Shown in pieces: positions 28,011-37,602 of a DNA stretch of 64,000 nucleotides. The DNA comes from an uncultured Thermogutta sp. Its GTDB lineage: Bacteria > Planctomycetota > Planctomycetia > Pirellulales > Thermoguttaceae. Location: assembly GCA_937128505.1 (NCBI GenBank), contig CAKZMM010000082.1, positions 1 to 64,000 on the forward strand. Direction: 5' to 3'. The first letter of the stretch is position 1, and each line of letters starts with the position of its first letter. A program made the translations under genes and the position numbers. Under the pieces are notes generated by a model. The model searched no databases, was not told the origin of the DNA, and saw only the letters and a program-made list of their open reading frames with translations.

Positions 28011-29015
28011 ATGGAGTTTCGAGGATCTCCGCGATTCCGTGGCATAAATCCAATAGGTCGGCTTGGCCAGAGCCCACGCGGCATCGCCATGCTGGAACTG
28101 GTGCTTTGCCTGCCGCTCCTGTTGGCGGTCATGGCGCTTGTCATTAATTTTGGCACAGTAGCCAGTTGGAAGGTACGTGCTTTGGCGGCCTCTCGACACA
28201 GTGTCTGGAGTACTCGCTGGCCCCGTAACGGTCAGCAAATGCCGCGGCCGGACTATTGGCCCTCCCATGCCGGAATGGGTGCTCACGGTTTGGGACCCCT
28301 GCATAGCTTGGACGATCTGCGCGTGGCGTTTCCAGTAATTCGGGGTCCACTTCCTTACGGTTCCACGGTAAATGACCAGCTTTTAAACCCGGGTCGGGGA
28401 TTGCGGGAGGGCGTCGCCGATTTGGAACGCCGTTTTCCGCTTTTTCGGCAATTGGCCCCCTATCGTTTGCGGCCGGAAACTCGGGTCTTCTCTGGAACTT
28501 GGGACCATCGCGAAATGGGCCTCTTTACCACCCATGAACGTCGGATTCCTGTAATTTATCAGTTGGCTCGGGCTCCACAGTGGTTGGTGGAAGCTTATAG
28601 ACAGGCGGCGCTAGCGATCCTCAATGCCCCATTTCGGCCCGCTTTGATGCCGCTGGATCGGGACGATGAGTTCATAGGCTACGCTCAGCGGTTTGGGTGG
28701 CCTGTGGGAGCTCCTGATTTCCATCCTCCCTTGCATCGCTTTTGCGGTTTGGACCACGCAGTAGCTCAGGAAAGAGTGGACGATCTGGTGGAGCGAATCG
28801 AAGGCCGATTGGTGCCCGATGGACAAGGGGGTTTCATTCGGCAAGGTGGTGTGGCACAGAATATAGTGATGGCGTTTATCGCTTTGTATCAGCGCGTCAT
28901 TCAGCAGTTGCAGCAGCCACCGTGGAACGGGCCGGGTGCTGCGGCTGAAATCCTTGCTTTGCAACAAAGAATCGCAGTCTTGCAGCAGTTCTTGGCCCAG
29001 TTACAACGAATGTGA
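28011..29015 (+). CDS. Second TadE-like pilus assembly protein
   Basis: A 334-residue protein. Residues about 25-55 (SPRGIAMLELVLCLPLLLAVMALVINFGTVASWKVRALAASRHSVW) are a canonical TadE N-terminus with Glu near the start of the membrane helix. Chosen start is ATG 28011, nine bases after AGGG; the frame is open to TTG 27993. The C-terminal about 40 residues form a Gln-rich helix (LQQRIAVLQQFLAQLQRM). Its stop overlaps the next start in GTGA, so the two are co-translated. Confidence 0.8.
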   Translation: MEFRGSPRFRGINPIGRLGQSPRGIAMLELVLCLPLLLAVMALVINFGTVASWKVRALAASRHSVWSTRWPRNGQQMPRPDYWPSHAGMGAHGLGPLHSLDDLRVAFPVIRGPLPYGSTVNDQLLNPGRGLREGVADLERRFPLFRQLAPYRLRPETRVFSGTWDHREMGLFTTHERRIPVIYQLARAPQWLVEAYRQAALAILNAPFRPALMPLDRDDEFIGYAQRFGWPVGAPDFHPPLHRFCGLDHAVAQERVDDLVERIEGRLVPDGQGGFIRQGGVAQNIVMAFIALYQRVIQQLQQPPWNGPGAAAEILALQQRIAVLQQFLAQLQRM

Positions 29016-30112
29016 ATGAAAACCATTCCCTGACAAACCTCTCGAATAGCGGGCAGAATTCTTCGACGACTTGGCAGCGCGACCCGCCCGAGGTTTCCGA
29101 CACCCTTCCGACCGATTGCGCCGGGACATCGGGGTCGAAAGGCCCAGACGATGCAGCCCGGGCATGGCACGATCTGAGTCGCCGAATCGCCACATGGAGC
29201 TGTAATTTTTTGGCCACGCTGCTGGTATTGGTAGCCGGGATCGGCTTCGGCCGCCAAGTTTTGCGCTGGTGGTACGAAACTGACCCGCCGCGTCCGAAAT
29301 TGCCCCAAATTCCCTCCTCAAGTGCCGGCTTGGCTGGAGGGTTTCATGCCGTAGATGATCCAACCCTCGGAGTGACAGAGCTTACCTTTGGCGGTTCGCC
29401 GTGGGTCTGGACCAGGGGCGAAACGAGCGGGTCGGCGGAGACAGCCTACAAGCGATTAACCTCACTGGTACAAAGCCGTACTTCCCGGGCAAGTTTGCCG
29501 GCCGACTCAATCCCGGAAAGTGAATCGCGGCTTTTGGAGCGAATCGGTGAGTGGGAAACGTGGTCGGAAGAAGCGGGCCGGCTTCGCGTTCTCGGATTGC
29601 GAAAACCTATACCAGTGGTGATGGGAATTCGCATGCTTGATCGCCAGAGCGAGGGAGCGGATAAACTGTGGGATCCGTCTCGGGCACGCATCGTTTGTTG
29701 GGGTTTTGCCATCCCCGAGGCAGAGAATCGGTGGCGACTCGATGTATTTTGGCTGGGACCACCAGGCCAGCTCATGCCCGATCACCCTCAATCATTACCC
29801 CCGCAAATTCCTCAATCTTTTGCCGTGGAAGAGCAAAAAGCTATCCCAGGGATCGAGCGTTTAGTGCGCTTTAGAGCCCCCGGTTTGGGGGAACAAGCTG
29901 TTTACTACGGCCCAGGCCCTCTTGAAACTTGGCAGCAATTCTTCGATCGCTTAAGTCGGGCGGAGGGGGTTGATGCCACAGGCCCTTGGAGCTGGCTCGG
30001 TGCCACTTGCCATCGGGAATATGCGCGTAGGGATGGCAATGGCACTTTTTACAGCGTTTATATCACCCCTCGCGAAGATGGCAGCTATTTCGGCCTTTGG
30101 CTCGCGCAGTGA
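29012..30112 (+). CDS. Unknown single-pass membrane protein in the pilus locus
   Basis: A 366-residue protein beginning at GTG 29012, overlapping the previous stop by four bases. A polar N-terminus (1-60) is followed by one membrane helix at about 61-84 (TWSCNFLATLLVLVAGIGFGRQV) and a periplasmic C-terminal part of about 280 residues with no family I recognise. The coupling to the TadE-like gene suggests a pilus accessory role; that is inference from position only. Confidence 0.65.
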   Translation: MNENHSLTNLSNSGQNSSTTWQRDPPEVSDTLPTDCAGTSGSKGPDDAARAWHDLSRRIATWSCNFLATLLVLVAGIGFGRQVLRWWYETDPPRPKLPQIPSSSAGLAGGFHAVDDPTLGVTELTFGGSPWVWTRGETSGSAETAYKRLTSLVQSRTSRASLPADSIPESESRLLERIGEWETWSEEAGRLRVLGLRKPIPVVMGIRMLDRQSEGADKLWDPSRARIVCWGFAIPEAENRWRLDVFWLGPPGQLMPDHPQSLPPQIPQSFAVEEQKAIPGIERLVRFRAPGLGEQAVYYGPGPLETWQQFFDRLSRAEGVDATGPWSWLGATCHREYARRDGNGTFYSVYITPREDGSYFGLWLAQ

Positions 30113-30723
30113 TGCTGGCCTTTGGATGCGGGGTCAGGGGCCGCTACTGCCCGCCTCTGCCATGATTCGAAAATTTTTGGGGCGGCTTGGTCACCATTTA
30201 CAAAGTGGCGTAGCAATCATCGAAAAGATAGGCCGACACATTACCGGCGCAAAGTTGCCGTCGAGTTCTCTTTCGACCCTCCGCAGCCGGGATTAACGCC
30301 GTTTTGAAAAGATCGCCTCGCTTCCGGAAAAGCTTCGTGCGTGATTCTTTCTTGTGGAAAGGGGTGGAACTTGTGGAGAGGATAAAAAGCGGCATCCCTT
30401 CTAAGTGTTTACAGAACCGGTCGTGCCTTCGCCGGCACTCCACGCTTTTCGGATGATTTTTCCAGGTAGAGGTAGACGACGGGCAAACCTTGCACATAAG
30501 TCAGAAAGTCTAGTTCAGCCCATCCCTCCCGTTGGTCTTCAGCATATGCTGCCAGATTGTGTTCGTGCAAGTTGCCCTGACATGCCGGTTTTTGCCGGGG
30601 AAAGCCTACGAGAAAACCCCACGATCCGGGCCCCCCGTAAGTTCGAATTCATTCCCGGCAAACTCAATGAGCGGTCACCGGTTCCCTTTCCGTCATCAGT
30701 TTACAAGAGGGACCTACCAGCTA
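30113..30723. other. 0.6 kb convergent gap between pilus and chemotaxis genes
   Basis: No gene is recognised; frames at 30405-30749 and 30532-30852 are out-of-frame shadows that run into cheD. I see no hairpin with a T-run. Confidence 0.5.
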
Positions 30724-31218
30724 TTAGATTACAAGGGGGGCCTGATTGACGCTTTGGATAATCATTTGCCCATTGGACAGGTCGAACGTGATGCGTCGGC
30801 CTTTGGTCCCGCCAAGATCTTGAGTGGAAATCGGGATGCCAGCTGCTTGTAATAAGCGAAGGGTCACCCGAACGTTTTCTTCGCCGATTTGCAGCGGTCC
30901 TGCCGAGGCGAACATGCACGCCCCACCTGCCACCTTTGCAATAAGCTCCCGCGCTTGCGCTCCTTGCGAGCCAAGCTGTCGAAGGAGGAACTCGAGGGCG
31001 GTATCGGCATATTTTCCAGGTGGTTGTGCGGAACTTCCATTGGACAGAGGCAAAACCACATGGGCCAATCCCCCCAGTTTGAGCCGCGGATGGTAGAGAG
31101 CCAAGCCCACGCATGATCCCAAAACGGCTGTGAGCGTCTTGGGAGAGCGTGCGATGGCCACCTGACCCATCCCTACGTGCTCAGCGAGTGGCTCGTGCGA
31201 GCGTATCCCGGTACTCAT
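30724..31218 (-). CDS. cheD: CheD, chemoreceptor glutamine deamidase
   Basis: Cytoplasmic enzyme that deamidates chemoreceptor glutamines and partners with CheC. Seen: C36 in TAVLGSCVGLALYHP and H53 in LAHVVLPLS, the Cys/His pair, with KYADTALEFLL and FSAGGAxMF-like KVAGGACMF following. ATG 31218 was chosen; AAGGA lies nine bases upstream. The frame is open back to the cheC stop, but that part lacks family features. 164 residues, normal size. Directly after cheC in the same direction, the classic CheC-CheD pair. Confidence 0.93.
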   Translation of the reverse strand: MSTGIRSHEPLAEHVGMGQVAIARSPKTLTAVLGSCVGLALYHPRLKLGGLAHVVLPLSNGSSAQPPGKYADTALEFLLRQLGSQGAQARELIAKVAGGACMFASAGPLQIGEENVRVTLRLLQAAGIPISTQDLGGTKGRRITFDLSNGQMIIQSVNQAPLVI

Positions 31219-31326
31219 ATTCTGCTTTCCTTCACCCTCCCGCTGGACATTTACGAGGCCGTTGACGCGGGAGTTTCGCATGCGAAGCTTTCGGATCCAT
31301 CTAATCGCGCGTGATACCCCTCCCAA

Positions 31327-32058
31327 TCAGTCGCAAGTTTCCTGGCCAATGGGCGTGGTGGAGCAGGGTCTATCGTGCCTTGGGTTTTCCGTCGCCCCGA
31401 AGGTGTTCGATCGTCCTTTGCCCCATCGAGACATATGTGAGTGAAGGGCGGCCTCCATCGCCTTTTGTAACGCGGGACTCGGCAGGAATAATACGTGCCA
31501 GGCCAATCGCGTTTCCTCGCGGAAAAATCCCGTTCGTGCAACAACTGCCGAGTTTGAATGCATCGCCTGCACGATGAGCGCTTGCTGAAGGACGCTCGCT
31601 CCGAAGTCGCATACAAAGTACGGTGCCGTGGGGATCAGCTCACGGTCGATGAGCCGGCTCAGTGCGTTGACATAAGCACACCCGAGGATGTTTCCGGTCT
31701 CCATCAGGGCTGAGCGTTCAAGCTCGGACCACTCCCCTCCGAGATTGGGTTCGCAGCCAGCCAATAGATAAGCCAATTGTCGCGCGTTTGGCTCATCGAA
31801 GTTCAGGATCAATTCTCCGGCAAGGGGCGGCCGTAGACTCAAAACAACCATGACCAATGTTTGGTCGCAGATATTCAGTTCCTCACACACCCGCTCCAGC
31901 GGGATTTCGCAAACCTCCTCCAAAGCCAAGCAAATCAACCCGTCCGTCCATCGCGACATGGCCACGGAGGCATCTTGAGTTGCCGAAAGGAGGAGTTGCC
32001 GCATAACGGGAAGAAGCGAGCAACTTTGGGGTCCCGCGCTCAAAGCATTCGTTTCCAT
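31327..32058 (-). CDS. cheC: CheC-like CheY-P phosphatase
   Basis: Probably dephosphorylates CheY-P and modulates CheD. The C-terminal half carries the active-site signature [DS]-x3-E-x2-N-x22-P exactly: S116, E120, N123 and P146 within ALMETGNILGCAYVNALSRL. The N-terminal half does not show the first copy of this signature, so only one site is evident, where many CheC proteins have two. ATG 32058 is preceded by AGGGA with nine bases of spacing. 243 residues is a little longer than typical (about 200) owing to a polar C-terminal tail. Confidence 0.9.
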   Translation of the reverse strand: METNALSAGPQSCSLLPVMRQLLLSATQDASVAMSRWTDGLICLALEEVCEIPLERVCEELNICDQTLVMVVLSLRPPLAGELILNFDEPNARQLAYLLAGCEPNLGGEWSELERSALMETGNILGCAYVNALSRLIDRELIPTAPYFVCDFGASVLQQALIVQAMHSNSAVVARTGFFREETRLAWHVLFLPSPALQKAMEAALHSHMSRWGKGRSNTFGATENPRHDRPCSTTPIGQETCD

Positions 32059-32229
32059 CGGGCTGGTCCCTAAATCAAGCTACTGTCATTACGAAGAATG
32101 TAGCCGCGGCGTAAATCACGGATTGCCTTAACCGGAAATAATTCTCCCGACTACTTTGGGAGTCATGAAACCCTTCAAGAGTTATACGCGTCCTGGTTTC
32201 TCCGATTGGCCAGTTCAGCCTGGACTGGC

Positions 32230-35200
32230 TTACCCTACCCCGAGCCCTCCCCCCAGGGGGACCCGGCTACATGCCCGGCGCGCGGACATTTCCAGCACCG
32301 CAGGGACATCGAGGATCAAAGCCACCCGGCCGTCGCCCAGGATGCTCGCTCCTGCGATTCCCGGCACATGGCGGTAATTTTCACCTACTGATTTGATGAC
32401 CAAATCTTCCTCTCCCAAAACGTGATCGACCTCCATGGCAATTTCCCGGCCCCGCTCTCCAAGCACCACAAGGGTGATCGTTTGCAGCACGTCGGCGGAG
32501 TCAGCCGCTCGATGCTTCCCTCCGGTGCTGCCGGGTTCTAAGAATTCCTCATAGGCCCCCCTGCTATTCCAGCGAAAGATGTCTTGAATTCGGCACAAGG
32601 GGATCACCCGGCCGCGAAGGCAAACGGTGGGGACGCTCTGGACGGTGGCTATTTCCTCGATTCGAAGTCGGACAATCTCGACCACAGCCTCCATAGGAAG
32701 GGCGAAGATCTCCGAGTCGATCCGGACCATTAAACTGGGCAGAATCGCCAGGGTTAGAGGTAGTTTGATGGTGAATACCGTTCCCTCGCCGGGCGTGCTT
32801 GCCAAGTCCACGGTACCGTTAAGGGCTTCAATTTTGGAGCGAACAATGTCCATCCCCATGCCGCGGCCGGAGATCTCTGTGACTTTCTCCGCGGTGCTGA
32901 AACCCGGCTCCCAGATGAATTGGAAAATTTGTTGAGGCGATAATTTTTCGGCCTCGTGCGGAGAGGCAAGCCCCTTTTCAATGGCCTTCCGCAAAATTCG
33001 TTTGTGGTCCAAGCCGCGACCATCGTCGCGGACCTCGATCACGATGCTATTGCCCCGGTGGGAGGCATCCAAAGTGATGGCTCCCTCGGCCGACTTGCCG
33101 CAGGCCAGACGTTCCTCCGGGGACTCGATGCCATGATCGGCGGCGTTTCGCACTAGGTGAATCAGCGGATCGGCCAGCTCGTCGATCATTCGCTTATCAA
33201 GTTCGGTCTTCTCCCCCAGAATGACCAGACGAATATGTTTTCCATTAGCCCGGGCCAGATCGCGAACTACCCGTTTGAAGCGGCCAAATAGCGGCCCAAT
33301 CGGAACCATCCTTGTGTTCATCACGCTTTGTTGGATTCGATCGGTAATCCGGTCGAGCTGATGAACACTGCTGCCCAAATCATTCATAAGACTGCGCAAA
33401 CGGCGAAGCTGTGCCATCTCCTGATCGAGCGATTCCATCAGTCCCCGGATCCGACGAAGCTGAGGGTTGCTTTGGTCGTCGGATCCGCCAAACCGCAGGC
33501 CCAGCGCACTGGAGTCGAAAACCTGAGTAAGTGTGTCGCGAAGCGATCGGATCATTTGGATCAGGTGCGAGCCGCCCGCTATTTGCTTAAGGCGATCCAC
33601 AATTTGGCTAAGCCGTGCCCTTTGGATGACAAGCTCGCCGGTAAGATTCATCAGCTCATCTAATCGCTCGATGTCGACCCGCAGCGTTTCACCAGCTCGT
33701 GCCGCCGTGCCACCCCCAGAAGCCGGGGCGGTTTCGCTCGCCGGGCCGGCTCCTTCCCGGGATGCTTTTTCTGGTACTGACCCGGGCTCGGCGGATTTGT
33801 TCGAGACCACATCCGCCGAAGGTTTTTGCCCGAAATTCTCCTCCACCGCGGATTGCGCACCAGCGGAGGCTAGTGCGCTTGTAACCTCCGGTCGGTTGCT
33901 CGGTAATCCCTCCTGTGAGTGGGGCTTATCATCGGGCATTGCCTCCAGATGAACTTCTTGAATGCCGCCCAGCAGCAGTTGCCGGCGAACGGTTTCGGCA
34001 TCCTTGCCCGTCACCACTGCAAATGTGCAGTATCGAAGGTCTTTGGTAGTTTCCAGTTCGCTTTCGTTAGCTTCGAGACTACATACTTCTGGATGAAAGA
34101 AGACGATCTCCCCGAGCGTATTTAACTTCTCGTAAACCAGCCGGGCTTTCAGGCCAGGAAGCGAAACATTGGGAGCAATGACAACTACACCGGTGAACCC
34201 TTGCGTACCATCGGGCAATTTACTTGCCAAAACTTGCCCTGCAACGCCTAGTTGCGATGCAACTTCGGGTTCCTCCGAAAGCGTTTTGTCACACCTTTCC
34301 ACTTCGGAAAGGGATGGGGTGCTTCCGCCAACTTGAGGGGGCGATCCCGTTTGCATAACTTCTCCGCGAGGATGAGTTCCGTGTTTCCCGGTGTAACAAG
34401 CGGGGTCGGAGGGGCGAGTCGTCTCTCGTGACTCCGCCGACATTGATTCTTGAAATCTCAGGTCTTTCGCAACTGAACTGTCTTTGCAACGAAGCAAAGT
34501 GCTCGCCGGCGCGGAAAAATCAGGAAAATCCACTCCCCCGCTAACAAGCGTATGGACATATTGCCGGAAGGAGTCGGTGGCTGCCAATAGAGCGTCGATT
34601 ATTGCAGGAGTCAGAGGCTGCCCACCCTCACGCAACTTTTGAAGAAGATCCTCCATGATATGTGCGAGCTTGGAAGCCCGGTGCAAGCCCACCGCAGCGG
34701 CCGATCCTTTCAGGCGGTGTGTTGTCACCAGAAGTTGCTCGACTTGCCGCGAGTCCCCCGCATTTTCCGCCGCCAAAAGTGTATCGGTCAGCTCGTCGAG
34801 GACGCCGCGAGCCTCATCGACGAAAATCGTCAGATATTCCGCGCTAACGCAATCATCAACGATCGCCGCGAAAAGATCGTCCGTCTTTCCTGTTTCCTCC
34901 GATTTCGATAAGGTTACATTTCCTTGCCGTACACCCCTTGGTGCATCTGCCCGGTCTTCAACTATCCCCGGGGCTGCGGGGCTCTCGGCCGTAATTTCCA
35001 GCGGAGCAGTCTCGCCACTTGCCCTACCGGCTTCGCCGTAGGAAAAAGATTCTGCGAAGGCCCCCTGAGTGCTCAATAGCCGTTCGGCATCCTCCTGGCG
35101 GCAGATGCCTCGTTCCACACCCGCGGCTCGCAACAACGTGCTAATTTCATCGAGAATCGGGCCGCAATCACCCTGCTCAGCCCTGGGGTCGCGCAAGGCC

Positions 35201-35559
35201 GCAATCAGATGTCCCAGCTGATCAACGGCGCGAAATAGGATGTCGACGATATCCTCACCGATTTGAAGCTGGGATCGTCGGGCCGCATCGAACACATTCT
35301 CGATTCGATGGGTCAGTTGATTGATCTCCGTTAGGCCGAGCATCCCCGATAGCCCTTTCAGGCTGTGGGCTGCCCGGAACATTTCGTTCAGTAGTTCAGT
35401 GTCTAGGGGTCGCCCCGCATCTTCCTCAAGTCGAACCAACTGATCCAATTGCAACAGGCTTTCATTGAGCCGGGAAAGCAGTTGATCGGACTCATCGAGG
35501 AAGTCGGGCAGCAAGGCATCAAATATGTCGTCTTTGGTGGGAATGCCGCTAGAGGTCAT
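32230..35559 (-). CDS. cheA: CheA chemotaxis histidine kinase with two Hpt domains
   Basis: Central kinase of the chemosensory complex. Domains in order over 1,109 residues: Hpt 1 (H65 in AAHSLKGLSG), a variable linker (about 120-225), Hpt 2 (H281 in THRLKGSAAAVG), a response-regulator-binding P2-like part (about 440-530), an Ala/Glu-rich linker, the dimerisation helix (ERLDELMNLTGELVIQRARL), the ATP-binding domain (VRNAADHGIESPEER, VRDDGRGLD, ISGRGMGMDIV) and a C-terminal CheW-like domain. ATG 35559 follows TTGGAG; an in-frame TTG at 35589 is less likely. No receiver domain is attached. Adjacent cheW, cheR, cheC and cheD form the rest of the set. Confidence 0.95.
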   Translation of the reverse strand: MTSSGIPTKDDIFDALLPDFLDESDQLLSRLNESLLQLDQLVRLEEDAGRPLDTELLNEMFRAAHSLKGLSGMLGLTEINQLTHRIENVFDAARRSQLQIGEDIVDILFRAVDQLGHLIAALRDPRAEQGDCGPILDEISTLLRAAGVERGICRQEDAERLLSTQGAFAESFSYGEAGRASGETAPLEITAESPAAPGIVEDRADAPRGVRQGNVTLSKSEETGKTDDLFAAIVDDCVSAEYLTIFVDEARGVLDELTDTLLAAENAGDSRQVEQLLVTTHRLKGSAAAVGLHRASKLAHIMEDLLQKLREGGQPLTPAIIDALLAATDSFRQYVHTLVSGGVDFPDFSAPASTLLRCKDSSVAKDLRFQESMSAESRETTRPSDPACYTGKHGTHPRGEVMQTGSPPQVGGSTPSLSEVERCDKTLSEEPEVASQLGVAGQVLASKLPDGTQGFTGVVVIAPNVSLPGLKARLVYEKLNTLGEIVFFHPEVCSLEANESELETTKDLRYCTFAVVTGKDAETVRRQLLLGGIQEVHLEAMPDDKPHSQEGLPSNRPEVTSALASAGAQSAVEENFGQKPSADVVSNKSAEPGSVPEKASREGAGPASETAPASGGGTAARAGETLRVDIERLDELMNLTGELVIQRARLSQIVDRLKQIAGGSHLIQMIRSLRDTLTQVFDSSALGLRFGGSDDQSNPQLRRIRGLMESLDQEMAQLRRLRSLMNDLGSSVHQLDRITDRIQQSVMNTRMVPIGPLFGRFKRVVRDLARANGKHIRLVILGEKTELDKRMIDELADPLIHLVRNAADHGIESPEERLACGKSAEGAITLDASHRGNSIVIEVRDDGRGLDHKRILRKAIEKGLASPHEAEKLSPQQIFQFIWEPGFSTAEKVTEISGRGMGMDIVRSKIEALNGTVDLASTPGEGTVFTIKLPLTLAILPSLMVRIDSEIFALPMEAVVEIVRLRIEEIATVQSVPTVCLRGRVIPLCRIQDIFRWNSRGAYEEFLEPGSTGGKHRAADSADVLQTITLVVLGERGREIAMEVDHVLGEEDLVIKSVGENYRHVPGIAGASILGDGRVALILDVPAVLEMSARRACSRVPLGGGLGVG

Positions 35560-36127
35560 AATCGGCTCCAACCGTTTTAGGTGCGGCAATCAGAATTGAG
35601 ATGCCAAATTCGGTGGTGATGATCCGTCCCAACTCCAACTTCTATCAAGCATCAACATTAAAATCGGCGCGAGTATACCGTGGGCAACAAACCTTCGCGG
35701 GAACTCGCTCCGTTAGGCGTTTAATTCCCACAAACCCTCGATTCCCTACGATCGCACCTCCCATTATCCAGGGGTGCACCGGGAAAAATCTTTTCAACTG
35801 CTCGGCGGACCCTAGCTATATTGGTGCAACCCAATCGCACACCGAGTCCTCCGCACAAAGGGGAGTGCTTACCATAACCGTAATCGGTAACGATGACACG
35901 AAGGACCTTCCCCCTCATTGGAGGGGAATCCTGTGCACAACGTATCGTGCAGTAATCCTTCGCCGATCGCCCCCAATTGGAGGAGACCTTAACACCGCGA
36001 TGCAGGATTAAGTCTCCCCGAAACAGCCTTCTTCATGCTGAGTTTTTTCGGGTTGGTCTCAATGCTTCGGACTTTTCAGGTTCGGCCCGCGGAGGCGGCT
36101 CCAGCCGGGCAAGCTAAATCCCCGCGA
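35560..36127. other. 0.57 kb gap between cheR and cheA
   Basis: No gene is recognised. A small hairpin lies at 35911-35926 (CCCCTC, loop ATTG, GAGGGG). The gap is unusual inside an apparent chemotaxis operon. Confidence 0.5.
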
Positions 36128-37042
36128 TCATTTGGGGCGTTGAAATAACCAAGGGCGGATCCGAACAAACTCGCGGACCCACTCGCCGATTCCCTCGGCA
36201 GCACCGGTAACGAGGTATCCGCCGGGGGAAATTACCGATTTTACGTGTGCAAGGACCTGAGCTTTTGACTGCTGATCAAAGTAAATTAGCACGTTTTTCA
36301 AGAGTACAACGTCAAACGGTGGATGACGTATGGGCTCCAACAGATTATGCTGACGGTAGACGATCATCTGCGTTAAGATCGGTCGGGCTTGCCAAAGCGG
36401 TTCATTCCCCAGTTTGACGAAAAACCTCTTGCGGTAGTCTTCCGGGACCAACCGCATGGCACGCTCGCCATAAATTGCACGCCGGGCTTGCTCGAGGGCC
36501 CCGGAACCTATGTCCGTACCCAAGATCTTGATGTCCCAGCGGTTTAAATCGAGGATGGTCGCCGCGATGCAGCACGCCGCGGTTATGGGCTCATCTCCCG
36601 TGCTACATGCAGCGGACCAAATCGTCAACCGCGGGGCCTGCTGACCTGCCCTGACGGCCTGGATCTTCACCGCCAAGAATTCTTTGCGGAACCAATCCCA
36701 ATGGGTTTCGTCACGAAACAGATATGTTTCATGCGTGGTAATCTCTTGGCAAAACGCGTCCCATTCGGGATGATTGGCAGGCAGGCTGCACAAGTACCGG
36801 TAGTATTCGTCGAAATCTTCGATGTTTTGCTCACGCATTCGCCGGCGTAACCGGTTCGTTAGAAGTGTTTTCTTTTGCGGGGAAACACGAATGCCGGTCC
36901 GCCGATAGATTAACTCCGCATACCGGGCAAGCTGCGCATCCGTTACCTGAACGGAGAGCCAAATCACCGGTAAAGCCGGGAACGCCTCCGTTGGGGGGAC
37001 CTTAATATTGCTCTGCGTATTGCTCATCGTTGAGGGACACAT
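36128..37042 (-). CDS. cheR: CheR chemoreceptor methyltransferase
   Basis: Methylates chemoreceptor glutamates using SAM. Seen: the CheR N-terminal helical domain (LARYAELIYRRTGIRVSPQKK), TTHETYLFRD (about 103-111), the SAM loop SAACSTGDEP (143-152, where GEEP is commoner), and FDVVLLKNVLIYFD. Start is uncertain: GTG 37072, ATG 37042 or ATG 37027; ATG 37042 has GGAA seven bases upstream and gives 304 residues. No extra TPR domain. It belongs to the minus-strand set with cheW upstream and cheA downstream. Confidence 0.93.
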   Translation of the reverse strand: MCPSTMSNTQSNIKVPPTEAFPALPVIWLSVQVTDAQLARYAELIYRRTGIRVSPQKKTLLTNRLRRRMREQNIEDFDEYYRYLCSLPANHPEWDAFCQEITTHETYLFRDETHWDWFRKEFLAVKIQAVRAGQQAPRLTIWSAACSTGDEPITAACCIAATILDLNRWDIKILGTDIGSGALEQARRAIYGERAMRLVPEDYRKRFFVKLGNEPLWQARPILTQMIVYRQHNLLEPIRHPPFDVVLLKNVLIYFDQQSKAQVLAHVKSVISPGGYLVTGAAEGIGEWVREFVRIRPWLFQRPK

Positions 37043-37228
37043 GTTGGGTTCCGCTAGGTCCTCCGTTTGCACGTTTCAATCGTCTGTACCGCAAGCGACC
37101 GAACCTGTCTTGAACAGAGAAGCCTCAACACAGGAAGATCAGTCCGCTATCTCATGTCACTGGACTTCCGCATCGCCACTTACACATTTGAGTTAAGGTG
37201 ACTCAAGGATCGCCTTTTACGAAGCCTT

Positions 37229-37268
37229 ATTCTGTTCTCCACCGGTGGATTCTGTTCTCCGCGGGTGG
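37229..37268. repeat. Tandem repeat, 20-bp unit x2
   Basis: 37229-37248 and 37249-37268 match at 18 of 20 bases (both begin ATTCTGTTCTCC). Confidence 0.85.
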
Positions 37269-37526
37269 CAGCAGTCCGCCGAATTACAAACCACCTAAGG
37301 TTTGTCAGAATCACTCCACTCCACTTCTCCCGCGCGAGCTTCCCCCGCACCCTTGCCGCTTGACTTGCCTACGGCATCTCTCCGCGTTCACGTAGCTTTC
37401 TTATCGATTCAGTTTGCGGCGAGCTTCCCCACGGCACGGCGGAAGCGAATCAATCCATTCAGGCAATCACCGTAAGAAAGGGCGGGCAACTGCCACTAGC
37501 GTCGCAGCGAACGCTCCTGGCTTCAT

Positions 37527-37577
37527 TAGGAATGGGCAAAATCCACATACGGTAGGAATGGGCAACGTCCACTCGCG
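37527..37577. repeat. Tandem repeat, about 26-bp unit x2
   Basis: Both copies begin TAGGAATGGGCAA and contain TCCAC (37527-37552 and 37553-37577). Confidence 0.75.
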
Positions 37578-37602
37578 AATCAGTATGCTTACTTTGATGT
37601 CA

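Larger units (their letters stand above)
37043..37602. other. 0.56 kb gap between cheW and cheR with two repeats
   Basis: No gene recognised. Two separate tandem duplications lie here (37229-37268 and 37527-37577). Confidence 0.5.
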
